Below, piece by piece: positions 50,333 to 60,428 of a stretch of DNA of 64,000 nt; position 1 is the stretch's first letter, and each line of letters begins with the position of its first letter. A program made the translations under genes and the position numbers. A model generated the notes under the pieces. The model made no database searches, was not told the DNA's origin, and saw only the letters and a program-made list of their open reading frames with translations. The stretch covers positions 310,001 to 374,000 of the forward strand of contig NZ_UTHA01000001.1 in assembly GCF_900582195.1 (NCBI RefSeq), written 5' to 3'. The stretch is from Pseudomonas viridiflava. GTDB taxonomy: Bacteria; Pseudomonadota; Gammaproteobacteria; Pseudomonadales; Pseudomonadaceae.

Positions 50333-50938
50333 ATGACCGAACCCGCGCTGCTGCCCCGCCCGCAACTCCGCCGCCTGCTGCGCAAGGCACGCCGCTCCCT
50401 GAGCAAAAGCGAACAACGCCAGGCCGCCAAAGGCCTGTACCGGCAACTGGCACAAGACCCGCATTTTCGCCGGGCGAAACATATCTCTCTGTATCTGCCC
50501 ACTGACGGTGAAATCGATCCGCGCCTGCTGCTGCGTGAAGCGCAGCGTCGGGGCAAGGCCACCTATCTGCCGGTGCTCAGCGCCTGGCCGCGCACCAAGA
50601 TGGTCTTCCAGCGGATTCGTCCCGGCGAAAAGCTCAAACCCAATCGCTTCCGCATTCTCGAGCCGCGGGCCAATCTGACGCAGCAACGCAAGGTCTGGGC
50701 GCTGGATCTGGTGTTGTTGCCATTGGTAGGGTTTGACGATGTCGGCGGACGCCTCGGGATGGGTGGCGGCTTTTATGATCGCAGCCTGGCGTATCTGGCT
50801 CGACGCAAAAGCTGGCGCAAGCCGACGCTGCTGGGTCTGGCCCATGAGTGTCAGAAGGTCGAGCGGTTGGCGCAGGCGAGCTGGGATGTACCGTTACAAG
50901 GCACGGTCAGCGACAAGGCGTGGTATTTCGCAGGATAG
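50333..50938 (+). CDS. 5-formyltetrahydrofolate cyclo-ligase
   Basis: 201 residues. LRRLLRKARRSLS at the N-terminus, ISLYLPTDGEIDPRLLL (~51-67), and the ATP/substrate motif GRLGMGGGFYDRSLAYL (~139-155). Converts 5-formyl-THF to 5,10-methenyl-THF with ATP. The ssrS-ygfA/fau linkage is widely conserved and in E. coli gives co-transcription, although here a strong terminator lies between. Confidence 0.93.
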   Translation: MTEPALLPRPQLRRLLRKARRSLSKSEQRQAAKGLYRQLAQDPHFRRAKHISLYLPTDGEIDPRLLLREAQRRGKATYLPVLSAWPRTKMVFQRIRPGEKLKPNRFRILEPRANLTQQRKVWALDLVLLPLVGFDDVGGRLGMGGGFYDRSLAYLARRKSWRKPTLLGLAHECQKVERLAQASWDVPLQGTVSDKAWYFAG

Positions 50939-50974
50939 GACGCCGCGCAGATCAGCGGCGTCGAAAAAGCCGTT

Positions 50975-51130
50975 TCAGCGCTTGAAGGCTGTCGACTGTT
51001 GTACTTGCTGCGCGACTTCAATCGGCGCATCGGCCTTGTTCGCCCACAAGCTCTGCGCGTAACCGGTGGTCACCACGCCCAGGCCAAACAAAATTACCAA
51101 AGTCCATAGTAAATCCGGTTTGCGTTTCAT
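50975..51130 (-). CDS. Conserved-looking 51-residue single-pass membrane peptide
   Basis: ATG 51130 preceded by GAGGGGGG. Translation starts MKRKPDLLWTLVILFGLGVV, continues with TTGYAQSLWANKADAP and ends FKR. Three basic residues, then one ~18-residue hydrophobic segment, then a short polar tail, i.e. an inner-membrane peptide or uncleaved signal anchor. Convergent with the cyclo-ligase gene. Function unknown. Confidence 0.75.
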   Translation of the reverse strand: MKRKPDLLWTLVILFGLGVVTTGYAQSLWANKADAPIEVAQQVQQSTAFKR

Positions 51131-51327
51131 CGATTGCCCCCCTCAAGGCACATCATCACGATGACAGCAGCGGTTTCCGTTGTAGGCCGTGCAGCAGCGT
51201 CAAGCTTTAAAGGCCGGCATTTTGCGACAACGTGAACCTGCGCGCAAACGCTGACGTCAACCGACTGTCGGTTTGTCATAAAATTGCCCGACAACCTGCC
51301 CAATGACCGTTTCAGGAGCAAAAAACC

Positions 51328-51780
51328 ATGGCCTATTGGCTGATGAAGTCCGAACCCGACGAACTCTCGATCAAAGGTCTGGAAAAGCTCGGCAAGGCGC
51401 GCTGGGACGGGGTTCGCAACTATCAGGCGCGCAACTTCCTGCGTGCGATGGCGGTGGGCGATGAGTTCTTTTTCTACCATTCCAGCTGCCCGGAGCCGGG
51501 AATTGCCGGAATCGGCAGGATAATCGAGGCAGCGTACCCGGATCCCACCGCATTGGAGCCGGAGAGTCATTACTTCGATCCGAAGGCTACGCAGGAGAAG
51601 AACGCGTGGAGCGCGATTGACGTTGAATACGTCGAGACGTTTGCGCGGGTGTTGAAGCTGGACTATCTGAAGCAGCAGACGGCGCTGGCGGACATGCCGC
51701 TGGTGCAGAAGGGCTCGCGGTTGTCGGTGATGCCGGTGACGGCGGAGCAGTGGGCTGCAGTGATGGCGTTGAAACCTTGA
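51328..51780 (+). CDS. EVE domain protein
   Basis: 150 residues, ATG 51328 with TTCAGGAG upstream. YWLMKSEPDELSIKGLEK (3-20), RWDGVRNYQARNFLRAM (~25-41), GDEFFFYHSSCPEPGIAGIGRII (~44-66) and PGIAG..AYPDPTA are the EVE/thymocyte-nuclear-protein-1 pattern, a PUA-like fold that binds modified bases in nucleic acid. Single gene, role in bacteria unclear. Confidence 0.92.
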   Translation: MAYWLMKSEPDELSIKGLEKLGKARWDGVRNYQARNFLRAMAVGDEFFFYHSSCPEPGIAGIGRIIEAAYPDPTALEPESHYFDPKATQEKNAWSAIDVEYVETFARVLKLDYLKQQTALADMPLVQKGSRLSVMPVTAEQWAAVMALKP

Positions 51781-51805
51781 ATCATCCTTCGCCTTAGAGA
51801 TTGCC

Positions 51806-51897
51806 TTCGCGAGCAAGCTCGCTCCCACAGGGTTTTTCGGTGGATGCAAAAATGTGCATCACCACAAATCCACTGTGGGAGCGAGCTTGCTCGCGAA
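51806..51897. repeat. REP doublet (REPIN)
   Basis: TTCGCGAGCAAGCTCGCTCC at 51806 and inverse at 51874-51897, 44 bp spacer that itself holds GATGCA..TGCATC. Between convergent stop codons. Confidence 0.92.
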
Positions 51898-51922
51898 GGA
51901 GCCAGCCCGGACAACGAATGGC

Positions 51923-52330
51923 TTACTGAATGATCAGGTTGTTGAACAACAAATCTTCAACCACTGGCTTGCCGGTCTCGTCATTCATCACTTGCTGGGT
52001 CTGCTTCAACGCTTCCTGACGCAGCTTCTCTTTACCTTCGATGCTGCCCATCGCCTCGGTGGTCTGTTGCGTGAACAGCGCCACCAGTTGATTGCGGATC
52101 AATGGTTCGTTTGCCTTGACCAGTTTCGCCGACTCCTCGCCGGTCACTCGCAGCGCCACGTCAGCCTTGTAGACCTTGAGCTTCGGCGTGCCATCGAGCC
52201 CATAATTACCCACGAACGGCGGGCTCAGGGTGATATAGCTCACCTTTGGCGCTTCACCTTCTTTGGCTTCTTCGGCCAGCGCTGCCACAGGCAGAGACAG
52301 GGCCAGCAACAACATGATCCACGCTTTCAC
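51923..52330 (-). CDS. FliL-like flagellar basal-body-associated family protein
   Basis: 135 residues from the GTG at 52330, which has AAGGAGCG upstream and places a signal/anchor (KAWIMLLLALSLPVAALAEE) at the N-terminus. KVSYITLSPPFVGNYGLDG..LKVYKADVALRVTG..EPLIRNQLVALFTQQT is the FliL pattern. FliL proteins associate with the stator, but no flagellar genes are close, so this is a FliL-like paralogue of unknown partner. Confidence 0.85.
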   Translation of the reverse strand: MKAWIMLLLALSLPVAALAEEAKEGEAPKVSYITLSPPFVGNYGLDGTPKLKVYKADVALRVTGEESAKLVKANEPLIRNQLVALFTQQTTEAMGSIEGKEKLRQEALKQTQQVMNDETGKPVVEDLLFNNLIIQ

Positions 52331-52480
52331 AATTCGCTCCTTATCCGGTTTGCGGCCTAGCATAACGGCCCGCCGCGCAAGCACAAGCTTATGGCTGACT
52401 ATCAGGGCCGGGTATGCTCGTTGACCCGTTGACTGACACACCTACACTTATCGGCCATCACTCCCAAAGGAATAGCCCTG

Positions 52481-53458
52481 ATGAAAGCCGTGCTGTGCAA
52501 AGCCTTCGGCCCTGCCGAATCGCTGGTGCTGGAAGACGTCGCCAGCCCCGCCCTGAAGAAGAACGAAATCCTGCTGGACGTGCACGCCGCCGGGGTCAAC
52601 TTCCCGGACACGCTGATCATCGAGGGCAAGTACCAGTTCAAGCCACCCTTCCCGTTCTCGCCGGGTGGCGAAGCGGCAGGCGTGGTTCGCGAAGTCGGCG
52701 AAAAGGTCAGCCACCTCAAGGTCGGTGACCGGGTCATGGCCCTGACCGGTTGGGGCAGCTTCGCCGAACAGGTTGCGGTGCCGGGCTACAACGTCCTGCC
52801 GATTCCGCCATCGATGGACTTCAACATCGCCGCCGCTTTCAGCATGACCTACGGCACCTCGATGCACGCCCTCAAGCAACGCGCCAACCTGCAACCGGGG
52901 GAAACCCTGCTGGTGCTCGGCGCATCCGGTGGTGTTGGCCTCGCGGCCGTGGAAATCGGCAAGGCCATGGGCGCTCGCGTCATCGCCGCCGCCAGCAGCT
53001 CGGAGAAACTCGCCGTGGCCAATGCTGCCGGCGCCGATGAACTGATCAACTACAGCGAAACCAGTCTCAAGGACGAAATCAAACGCCTCACCGATGGCCA
53101 GGGCGCCGACGTGATCTACGACCCGGTTGGCGGTGACCTATTCGATCAAGCCATCCGCGCCATCGCCTGGAACGGCCGCCTGCTGGTGGTCGGCTTTGCC
53201 AGCGGCCGGATTCCCGAGCTGCCGGTCAACCTCGCCCTGCTCAAGGGCGCGGCGGTGCTCGGGGTGTTCTGGGGCTCCTTCGCCCAGCGCCAGCCGCAGG
53301 ACAACGCGGCGAACTTCCAGCAGTTATTCGGCTGGTTTGCCGAGGGCAAGTTGAAACCGCTGGTGTCGCAGGTGTACCCGCTGAGCAATGCAGCGCAGGC
53401 GATCAATGATCTTGGCCAGCGCAAGGCTGTCGGGAAGGTGGTCGTGCAGGTTCGCTGA
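52481..53458 (+). CDS. NADPH:quinone oxidoreductase family protein (zinc-free MDR)
   Basis: 325 residues. Medium-chain dehydrogenase fold: N-terminal GroES-like domain (GVNFPDTLIIEGKYQFKPPFPFSPGGEAAGVV), nucleotide-binding LLVLGASGGVGLAAVEIGKAMGARVIAAASS (~142-172) with no zinc-ligand cysteines. Reduces quinones or enoyl-type substrates with NADPH. Single gene, convergent with the histidine phosphatase gene. Confidence 0.9.
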   Translation: MKAVLCKAFGPAESLVLEDVASPALKKNEILLDVHAAGVNFPDTLIIEGKYQFKPPFPFSPGGEAAGVVREVGEKVSHLKVGDRVMALTGWGSFAEQVAVPGYNVLPIPPSMDFNIAAAFSMTYGTSMHALKQRANLQPGETLLVLGASGGVGLAAVEIGKAMGARVIAAASSSEKLAVANAAGADELINYSETSLKDEIKRLTDGQGADVIYDPVGGDLFDQAIRAIAWNGRLLVVGFASGRIPELPVNLALLKGAAVLGVFWGSFAQRQPQDNAANFQQLFGWFAEGKLKPLVSQVYPLSNAAQAINDLGQRKAVGKVVVQVR

Positions 53459-53464
53459 GACTCT

Positions 53465-54097
53465 TCAACGACCGGGCGACGCCGCAATGTCGCCCGGCAT
53501 CAGATGTTCCTGAACCTTTTCGCTCTGTGACCCAACAAGCTTTCCCTTGCCATCGAAGCGCAGAACAATCAGCCAGTCGTAAACATCCACCGGCCACTTC
53601 GGCTGACCGATCAACGCCGGGCCATCGCCGCCGAAGGCGGCAATCAGTTTGTTGATGTGGCTGTGGTGCCAGGCGATCAGCACGGTTTTCGCCTGATTAT
53701 TCTTGCGCAGCGAGCTGACGAGTTTGTCGACGTCGTTATTGGCGTAAGGCTGCTCGATCGGCAGTTGCAGGCGCTGGGACAGTGGAATCAGCGTCTGACG
53801 CGGCCGGATGCTTTGCGGACTGTCAGCGGTAGCGATCAGACGTTGCGGTGTGAGTGTCTGGTCATCCAGTTGCAACGAGGTGAAGTAGTCCGCGTAAGCC
53901 GCAGCGCGCTGTTCGCCTCGGGCATTGAGTTCAGGTCCGATTTCAGGCTTTTCCGCATGACGGACGATCAGCACAGTGACATTGCGTAAACCTGGCGCCG
54001 CAGAATCCTGCGCATAACTCAGCGCCAGCACTGAAACAGTGAGCGCAACAGCTACCAGCAATCTCGACACCAACCTGCGAACTTTCAGGACCATCAT
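53465..54097 (-). CDS. Exported histidine phosphatase family protein
   Basis: 210 residues; ATGs at 54097 and 54094 are both possible behind GAGAAG. Signal peptide to about SYAQ^D. Phosphohistidine motif VLIVRHAEKPE (~43-53), later ATADSPQSIRPRQT and the second catalytic histidine in IAWHHSHINKL (~140). Branch-2-like histidine phosphatase acting in the periplasm on an unknown phosphoester. Confidence 0.87.
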   Translation of the reverse strand: MMVLKVRRLVSRLLVAVALTVSVLALSYAQDSAAPGLRNVTVLIVRHAEKPEIGPELNARGEQRAAAYADYFTSLQLDDQTLTPQRLIATADSPQSIRPRQTLIPLSQRLQLPIEQPYANNDVDKLVSSLRKNNQAKTVLIAWHHSHINKLIAAFGGDGPALIGQPKWPVDVYDWLIVLRFDGKGKLVGSQSEKVQEHLMPGDIAASPGR

Positions 54098-54317
54098 TCT
54101 TCTCGGCGATCAGTCGGTCTATTGATCGCGAGTCTAAGACACAACGTCCCGACCGCTACAAAAACGCCCCGTTCTTACAGCTGAGCGACAGGTTCGTAAA
54201 GGAACGCGCGACTTCCAACATTTTCCGCTATTTGCCCGATGCGAACCGGTGCTATTTTCGGTAACGAAACTGTAACATTCGCATCCGCAGTCAAAACAAG
54301 AAATCTGGAGCTCTTGA

Positions 54318-55667
54318 ATGTTTGCTTTCTTTCGTCCTGCCGCACATCAGGCTCCATTGCCTGAAGAAAAAATAGACAGCACGTACCGACGCCTGCGCTG
54401 GCAGATCTTCGCCGGTATTTTCTTTGGCTACGCGGGTTATTACCTGCTGCGCAAAAACTTCTCTCTGGCCATGCCGTACCTGATCGACGAAGGCTACAGC
54501 CGCGGTGATCTGGGTCTGGCGATGTCGGCGATTGCCATCGCGTATGGCTTGTCGAAATTCCTCATGGGCCTGGTGTCCGACCGTTCCAACCCGCGCTACT
54601 TCCTGCCATTCGGCCTTTTGGTCTCGGCCGGGGTGATGTTCATTTTCGGTTTCGCACCTTGGGCAACGTCCAGCGTGACCATGATGTTCATCCTGCTGTT
54701 CATCAACGGTTGGGCCCAGGGCATGGGCTGGCCGCCAAGTGGCCGGACCATGGTGCACTGGTGGTCGCAGAAGGAACGCGGTGGCGTGGTGTCGGTGTGG
54801 AACGTGGCGCATAACGTCGGCGGCGGCCTGATCGGCCCGTTGTTCCTGCTCGGCATGGGCCTGTTCAACGACTGGCACGCAGCGTTCTACGTACCGGCAG
54901 CCGTGGCGCTGGGCGTGGCGGTGTTTGCCTTCATCACCATGCGCGACACCCCGCAATCGGTCGGCCTGCCGCCGATCGAGAAGTACAAGAACGATTACCC
55001 GGAAGGCTACGACGCCAGCCACGAAGACGAATTCAGTGCCAAGGAAATCTTCGTCAAATACGTGCTGCGCAACAAAATGCTCTGGTACATCGCCATGGCC
55101 AACGTCTTCGTCTATCTACTGCGCTACGGCGTACTGGACTGGGCACCGACGTACCTGAAGGAAGCCAAGGGTTTCACCGTGGATAAAACCTCATGGGCCT
55201 ATTTCTTCTATGAGTGGGCGGGGATTCCGGGCACGCTGCTGTGCGGCTGGATGTCGGACAAGATCTTCCGTGGCAACCGTGGCATGACCGGCATGGTGTT
55301 CATGGCACTGGTGACCGTGGCAACGCTGGTTTACTGGCTGAACCCGGCCGGCAACCCGACCGTCGACATGATCGCACTGTTCTCGATCGGCTTCCTGATC
55401 TACGGCCCGGTAATGCTGATCGGCCTGCAGGCGCTGGAACTGGCACCGAAGAAAGCCGCTGGCACTGCTGCAGGTTTCACCGGTCTGTTCGGTTATCTGG
55501 GCGGTTCGGTCGCGGCCAGTGCGGCGATGGGCTACACCGTTGACCACTTCGGCTGGGACGGTGGTTTCGTGCTGCTGGTGGGCGCTTGCCTGCTGGCGAT
55601 GGCCTTCCTCGCACCGACGCTATGGCACAAGCAAGTCGCCAGTCAGAGCCGTGAAGCGGTCGCCTGA
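54318..55667 (+). CDS. glpT: Glycerol-3-phosphate transporter GlpT
   Basis: 449 residues, ATG 54318 with CTGGAG upstream. Twelve-helix MFS antiporter; [44 protein letters not shown] carries the substrate arginine (R45 region), [26 protein letters not shown] is the organophosphate:Pi antiporter signature and a second arginine occurs in the C-half. Exchanges glycerol-3-phosphate for phosphate and is also the route for fosfomycin. The last 25 bp overlap the convergent chaC gene. Confidence 0.94.
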   Translation: MFAFFRPAAHQAPLPEEKIDSTYRRLRWQIFAGIFFGYAGYYLLRKNFSLAMPYLIDEGYSRGDLGLAMSAIAIAYGLSKFLMGLVSDRSNPRYFLPFGLLVSAGVMFIFGFAPWATSSVTMMFILLFINGWAQGMGWPPSGRTMVHWWSQKERGGVVSVWNVAHNVGGGLIGPLFLLGMGLFNDWHAAFYVPAAVALGVAVFAFITMRDTPQSVGLPPIEKYKNDYPEGYDASHEDEFSAKEIFVKYVLRNKMLWYIAMANVFVYLLRYGVLDWAPTYLKEAKGFTVDKTSWAYFFYEWAGIPGTLLCGWMSDKIFRGNRGMTGMVFMALVTVATLVYWLNPAGNPTVDMIALFSIGFLIYGPVMLIGLQALELAPKKAAGTAAGFTGLFGYLGGSVAASAAMGYTVDHFGWDGGFVLLVGACLLAMAFLAPTLWHKQVASQSREAVA

Positions 55668-56311
55668 TCGCTTTGTGACTGACAGCGCTTGAGCCGCGCC
55701 TCCAGATTGCGGTCTGGCATGGCGTGGCTGCGCAGGGCGTGTGCGGTCTGCTCGACATAATCGCGAGTAGTGCCGTAACGCCCGCTGGCGCTCTCGAACA
55801 CCTGGCTCAGCACATGATCCGGCAAGTTGCCGGCATAGCTGGGCAGGTGTCGCTCCAACACAAATCCCAAGGCCTGAACCTGACTGCCATCTTCGAGCCG
55901 GCAGTTGAGCCAGTGTGGCCGATAGGACGGCACCGGCATCTCGCGTTTCCACAGCGCATAGAGCGCGGTATCGAGATTGTCTTCCGGCAATCGATAAGCG
56001 AAGCCGCTGCACGAACCACCACGATCCAGACCAAATACCAGACCGGGCATTTCCGGCGTACCGCGGTGCTCGTGAGACCACAGGTACAAGCCACGATGGT
56101 AGCCGTGCACACGCCCACGCACCCGCTCCACCGCCGAACACTCCGGCCGCCAGATCAGCGAACCATACGCGAACAGCCACACCGGCCCGCCCTTGTGGCG
56201 CGCCATGGTCGATTGCATGGAGGCGAGAAGTTGTTCGTGCGTCAGCTGCGGCCCAAGGTCGAGCCGCGGAGGGTAATTCAAATTCAGAAAAGCGTTTTCA
56301 ATGGCGCTCAT
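55643..56311 (-). CDS. Gamma-glutamylcyclotransferase, ChaC family
   Basis: 222 residues. [65 protein letters not shown] contains the YGSL binding loop (~49-52) and ChaC pattern; catalytic Glu is expected near MPVPSYRP (E~124). Splits glutathione to 5-oxoproline and Cys-Gly. Its 3' end overlaps glpT tail-to-tail by 25 bp. Confidence 0.92.
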   Translation of the reverse strand: MSAIENAFLNLNYPPRLDLGPQLTHEQLLASMQSTMARHKGGPVWLFAYGSLIWRPECSAVERVRGRVHGYHRGLYLWSHEHRGTPEMPGLVFGLDRGGSCSGFAYRLPEDNLDTALYALWKREMPVPSYRPHWLNCRLEDGSQVQALGFVLERHLPSYAGNLPDHVLSQVFESASGRYGTTRDYVEQTAHALRSHAMPDRNLEARLKRCQSQSDQATASRL

Positions 56312-56440
56312 GGCGAATAGCGTTCAGCTCCCCGCGGGTGAAGAATTACTTAATAGAACGCACCGCTGTAACAATAAGGCACATATGTTTTAAGGCAATT
56401 TGAGTGCCATGGCACAGTTCTTAATTGATTGCCTGATTGA

Positions 56441-56492
56441 TATATAACCTAGCGGTATTTATGCAATTACATAAATACCGATCGGCTATATA
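56441..56492. repeat. 52 bp AT-rich imperfect palindrome
   Basis: Two 23-base arms (56441-56463 and 56470-56492) match at 20 of 23 positions around the loop CAATTA. The inner 11 bases CGGTATTTATG / CATAAATACCG are a perfect complement and both outer ends are TATATA. It lies in a 196 bp AT-rich gap between the flavin-reductase stop and the chaC start, both leftward. No T-run follows, so it is not an ordinary terminator. Confidence 0.8.
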
Positions 56493-56507
56493 GCGAGTTA
56501 TAAAGGA

Positions 56508-57476
56508 TCAGGAGCGAGGGGCGTAAGCGAACACGTCGGCACGCATTTGATGGGCGTCCATTCCGGCTTCGACCAAGGCGTCGAGGGTGCCGTAGACCAT
56601 GGCCGGCGAGCCGCTGGCGTAGACGTGCAAAGGTTTCAGATCGGGGAAGTCTTCGCAGACCGCCTCGTGCAACATGCCGCAGCGCCCTTCCCAGCCGCAT
56701 TGATCGCTGACGACTTTGTGCAGGAACAGGTTGGGCAACTTCAGCCATTCGTCCCAGTGCTCGATCTCATAGAAATCTTCCGGACGACGCACGCCCCAGT
56801 ACAGATGCACCGGGTGCTTGAAGCCGTTGGCGCGGCAATGTTCGATCAGGGCGTGAATCTGGCCCATGCCGGTGCCAGCGGCGATCAGCACCAGCGGACC
56901 GTCTGGCAACTCGGCCAGGTGTGTATCGCCGAACGGCAGCTCGACACGCACCATCGCGTTGCGTTGCAGCTGTTCGATCAGGCTCAGTGCACTGGCTTCG
57001 CGCGCCAGCACATGGATTTCCAGGTCTCGTCCGCCGTGCGGCGCCGAGGCCATGGAGAACGCTGACTTCTCACCGTTCTCGCGCTCGATCATCAAGTACT
57101 GCCCGGCGTGGTAGCGCGGCGGCTTGCCGGCCGGCGCACGCAGACACACGCGCCAGGTGTCACCACCCACGTCGCGGCATTCGATGACCTGACACGACAG
57201 GCTGCGCACCGGCAGTTCTCCCAGCGCGAGCACGCCATCCCACAGCAGGATGCAGTCTTCCAGCGGCTCGGCTATGCAAGTGTAGAACTCGCCGTGGTCG
57301 TGCACCTTGCCGTCCTGCGCGACGCTGCCTTCAACCAGCAGCGCCGCACACACGTGACAATTGCCGTTGCGGCAGCTTTGCGGGCATTCGTAGCCCAGGC
57401 GCCGCGCGCCGTCGAGAATCCGCTCACCGGGCTGTATCTCGAGCACTGCTCCGGAGGGCTGCAGGGTTACACGCAT
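56508..57476 (-). CDS. Iron-sulfur flavin reductase (CDP-6-deoxy-glucoseen reductase-like)
   Basis: 322 residues from ATG 57476, sharing one base with the ubiD stop (TGATG). Plant-type [2Fe-2S] domain (CPQSCRNGNCHVCAA, Cys 30-41 region plus a later Cys in FYTCIAEP), then FAD-binding RYHAGQYLMIERENGEKSAFSMAS (~145) and NAD-binding LVLIAAGTGMGQIHALIEH with C-terminal YASGSPAMVYGTLDAL. This is the AscD/phenol-hydroxylase-reductase layout. Electron acceptor unknown; the tight coupling to ubiD suggests it serves ubiquinone synthesis or flavin reduction. Confidence 0.88.
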   Translation of the reverse strand: MRVTLQPSGAVLEIQPGERILDGARRLGYECPQSCRNGNCHVCAALLVEGSVAQDGKVHDHGEFYTCIAEPLEDCILLWDGVLALGELPVRSLSCQVIECRDVGGDTWRVCLRAPAGKPPRYHAGQYLMIERENGEKSAFSMASAPHGGRDLEIHVLAREASALSLIEQLQRNAMVRVELPFGDTHLAELPDGPLVLIAAGTGMGQIHALIEHCRANGFKHPVHLYWGVRRPEDFYEIEHWDEWLKLPNLFLHKVVSDQCGWEGRCGMLHEAVCEDFPDLKPLHVYASGSPAMVYGTLDALVEAGMDAHQMRADVFAYAPRS

Positions 57477-58942
57477 CAATCTATTCCTAACTGATTCCAG
57501 ATGGCATCGATCCGTTGGGTGACGGCGTCGTCCTTGACGATCACGCGGCCCCACTCGCGAGTGGTTTCGCCCGGCCACTTGTGGGTGGCATCGAGGCCCA
57601 TTTTCGAACCTAACCCTGAAATCGGCGAGGCGAAGTCGAGGTAGTCGATCGGCGTGTTATCGATCATCACCGTGTCGCGCTTGGGGTCCATGCGCGTGGT
57701 AATGGCCCAGATCACGTCGTTCCAGTCGCGGGCGTTGATATCGTCGTCGGTGACGATAACGAACTTGGTGTACATGAACTGTCGCAAAAACGACCAGACA
57801 CCGAGCATCACGCGCTTGGCATGCCCCGGATACGACTTCTTCATGGTCACGATGGCCATGCGGTACGAGCAGCCTTCCGGCGGCAGGTAGAAGTCGGTGA
57901 TCTCCGGAAACTGCTTCTGCAGGATCGGCACGAACACTTCGTTCAGCGCCACGCCCAGAATCGCCGGCTCATCCGGCGGACGACCGGTGTAGGTGCTGTG
58001 GTAGATCGGTTTGATCCGGTGGGTGATGCGCTCGACGGTGAACACCGGGAAGCTGTCGACTTCGTTGTAGTAACCGGTATGGTCGCCGTACGGGCCTTCA
58101 TCGGCCATTTCGCCCGGGTGGATCACGCCTTCGAGGATGATTTCGGCGGTGGCCGGCACTTGCAGGTCGTTGCCACGGCACTTGACCAATTCCGTGCGGT
58201 TGCCGCGCAGCAGACCTGCAAAGGCGTATTCGGAGAGGCTGTCCGGCACCGGCGTCACGGCACCCAGGATGGTCGCAGGATCCGCGCCGAGGGCCACGGA
58301 CACCGGGAACGGCTGGCCGGGATGCTTCTCGCACCATTCGCGGAAGTCGAGGGCGCCGCCACGGTGGCTGAGCCAGCGCATGATCACTTTGTTGCGGCCG
58401 ATCACTTGCTGACGGTAGATGCCGAGGTTCTGGCGGTCCTTGTTCGGGCCTTTGGTGACGGTCAGGCCCCAGGTGATCAGCGGGCCGACGTCGCCGGGCC
58501 AGCAGGTCTGCACTGGCAGCATCGCCAGATCGACGTCGTCGCCTTCGATAACCACTTCCTGGCACACCGCGTCTTTGACGACTTTCGGCGCCATCGAGAT
58601 GATCTTGCGGAAGATCGGCAGCTTCGACCACGCGTCTTTCAAGCCCTTCGGCGGCTCCGGCTCCTTGAGGAAGGCCAGCAGCTTGCCGATTTCGCGCAGC
58701 TCGCTGACCGACTCGGCGCCCATGCCCATGGCCACCCGCTCAGGGGTGCCAAACAGGTTGCCGAGCACCGGAATGTCATAGCCGGTGGGCTTTTCGAACA
58801 ACAGCGCCGGGCCCTTGGCCCGCAGCGTGCGGTCGCATACCTCAGTCATCTCCAGCACCGGCGAGACGGGAATCTGGATGCGTTTCAACTCTCCGCGCTG
58901 CTCAAGCTGCTGCACGAAATCCCGAAGATCCTTGAATTTCAT
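57476..58942 (-). CDS. ubiD: 4-hydroxy-3-polyprenylbenzoate decarboxylase UbiD
   Basis: 488 residues from ATG 58942 ([22 protein letters not shown]), the usual start; TTG at 58960 would add six residues. Hallmarks: [28 protein letters not shown] (prenyl-FMN/Mn site), [22 protein letters not shown] with the catalytic Glu pair, and [23 protein letters not shown]. Decarboxylates the prenylated hydroxybenzoate using prenylated FMN from UbiX. Leftward, followed by the flavin reductase. Confidence 0.95.
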   Translation of the reverse strand: MKFKDLRDFVQQLEQRGELKRIQIPVSPVLEMTEVCDRTLRAKGPALLFEKPTGYDIPVLGNLFGTPERVAMGMGAESVSELREIGKLLAFLKEPEPPKGLKDAWSKLPIFRKIISMAPKVVKDAVCQEVVIEGDDVDLAMLPVQTCWPGDVGPLITWGLTVTKGPNKDRQNLGIYRQQVIGRNKVIMRWLSHRGGALDFREWCEKHPGQPFPVSVALGADPATILGAVTPVPDSLSEYAFAGLLRGNRTELVKCRGNDLQVPATAEIILEGVIHPGEMADEGPYGDHTGYYNEVDSFPVFTVERITHRIKPIYHSTYTGRPPDEPAILGVALNEVFVPILQKQFPEITDFYLPPEGCSYRMAIVTMKKSYPGHAKRVMLGVWSFLRQFMYTKFVIVTDDDINARDWNDVIWAITTRMDPKRDTVMIDNTPIDYLDFASPISGLGSKMGLDATHKWPGETTREWGRVIVKDDAVTQRIDAIWNQLGID

Positions 58943-59121
58943 TGACGATGGCACCCTCAAAATAGGCGTACATCCTACCTGCTCTGACGGGCAAACAGCA
59001 GCCCGTCAGTGCCCTTAATCCGTCGATTGCCAAACAGGCGCATAACGTTTCTTGCCCTTATGGATACCTGCCGATCAGACAAGGACACTGCCGTATCAGC
59101 AAATTCATGGCTCCCAAAAGC

Positions 59122-59150
59122 AAAAAAAAACGCCCCCTTTCGGGAGCGCT
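59122..59150 (-). terminator. Intrinsic terminator of rho
   Basis: On the minus strand GCGCTCCC-GAAA-GGGGGCG followed by a run of nine T, 18 bases past the rho stop. Confidence 0.88.
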
Positions 59151-59168
59151 CTTTTAAACAGCTACGTA

Positions 59169-60428
59169 TTACTTGCGCTTCATCGACAAGAAGAACTCGT
59201 CGTTGGTCTTGGTCGTTTTCAGCTTGTCGACCAGGAACTCGATGGCGGCCACTTCGTCCATCGGGTGCAGCAGCTTGCGCAGGATCCACATACGCTGCAG
59301 TTCGTCGTCAGCGGTCAGCAACTCTTCGCGGCGGGTGCCGGAGCGGTTGATGTTGATGGCCGGGAACACACGCTTCTCGGCGATCTTGCGATCCAGAGGC
59401 AGTTCCATGTTGCCGGTACCCTTGAACTCTTCGTAGATCACTTCGTCCATCTTCGAGCCGGTTTCAACCAGCGCGGTGGCGATAATGGTCAGCGAGCCGC
59501 CTTCTTCGATGTTCCGCGCAGCGCCGAAGAAACGCTTTGGCTTCTCCAGGGCGTGGGCATCGACACCACCGGTCAATACCTTGCCGGAGCTCGGGATCAC
59601 GGTGTTGTAGGCACGGGCCAGACGGGTGATGGAGTCGAGCAGGATCACCACGTCTTTCTTGTGTTCAACAAGGCGCTTGGCCTTCTCGATCACCATTTCA
59701 GCAACCTGCACGTGACGGGTCGGCGGTTCGTCGAAGGTCGAGGCAACCACTTCGCCGCGCACGGTGCGCTGCATTTCGGTTACTTCTTCCGGACGTTCGT
59801 CGATCAGCAGCACGATCAGGTGAACCTCAGGGTTGTTACGGGCGATGTTCGCTGCGATGTTCTGCAGCATGATCGTTTTACCGGCTTTCGGCGGTGCGAC
59901 GATCAGACCACGCTGGCCTTTGCCGATCGGGGCGCACAGGTCGATCACACGACCGGTCAAGTCTTCGGTGGAACCGTTACCGGCTTCCATCTTCATGCGC
60001 ACGGTCGGGAACAGCGGGGTCAGGTTCTCGAAGAGAATCTTGTTTTTCGCGTTCTCCGGACGATCGAAGTTGATCGTATCGACCTTGAGCAGGGCGAAAT
60101 ACCGCTCGCCTTCCTTCGGAGGGCGAATCTTGCCAACGATGGTGTCACCGGTGCGCAAGTTGAAGCGGCGGATCTGGCTTGGCGAGACATAGATATCGTC
60201 GGGGCCGGCCAGGTAGGAAGCGTCAGCGGAGCGCAGGAAGCCGAAGCCGTCCTGGAGAATCTCCAGCACGCCATCACCGGAGATTTCCTCGCCGCTTTTC
60301 GCGTGCTTTTTCAGCAGGGAGAAAATCACGTCCTGCTTGCGCGAACGGGCCATATTTTCTATGCCCATCTGTTCGGCCAATTCGAGCAGTTCGGTAATCG
60401 GCTTTTGCTTGAGTTCAGTCAGATTCAT
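59169..60428 (-). CDS. rho: Transcription termination factor Rho
   Basis: 419 residues. N-terminal Rho-N ([38 protein letters not shown]), RNA-binding cold-shock-like domain ([28 protein letters not shown], ~54-90), Walker A APPKAGKT (178-185), Walker [17 protein letters not shown] (~261), Q-loop/R-loop [22 protein letters not shown]. Hexameric RNA helicase. Gene order trxA-rho-ubiD (leftward) is the usual Pseudomonas order. A 250 bp leader with a trxA terminator precedes it. Confidence 0.98.
   Translation of the reverse strand: MNLTELKQKPITELLELAEQMGIENMARSRKQDVIFSLLKKHAKSGEEISGDGVLEILQDGFGFLRSADASYLAGPDDIYVSPSQIRRFNLRTGDTIVGKIRPPKEGERYFALLKVDTINFDRPENAKNKILFENLTPLFPTVRMKMEAGNGSTEDLTGRVIDLCAPIGKGQRGLIVAPPKAGKTIMLQNIAANIARNNPEVHLIVLLIDERPEEVTEMQRTVRGEVVASTFDEPPTRHVQVAEMVIEKAKRLVEHKKDVVILLDSITRLARAYNTVIPSSGKVLTGGVDAHALEKPKRFFGAARNIEEGGSLTIIATALVETGSKMDEVIYEEFKGTGNMELPLDRKIAEKRVFPAININRSGTRREELLTADDELQRMWILRKLLHPMDEVAAIEFLVDKLKTTKTNDEFFLSMKRK

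Noticed and set aside
54175..54357. 60-codon minus-strand frame overlapping the glpT start
   Set aside because: It overlaps the glpT ribosome site and promoter region, with no signal or family feature.
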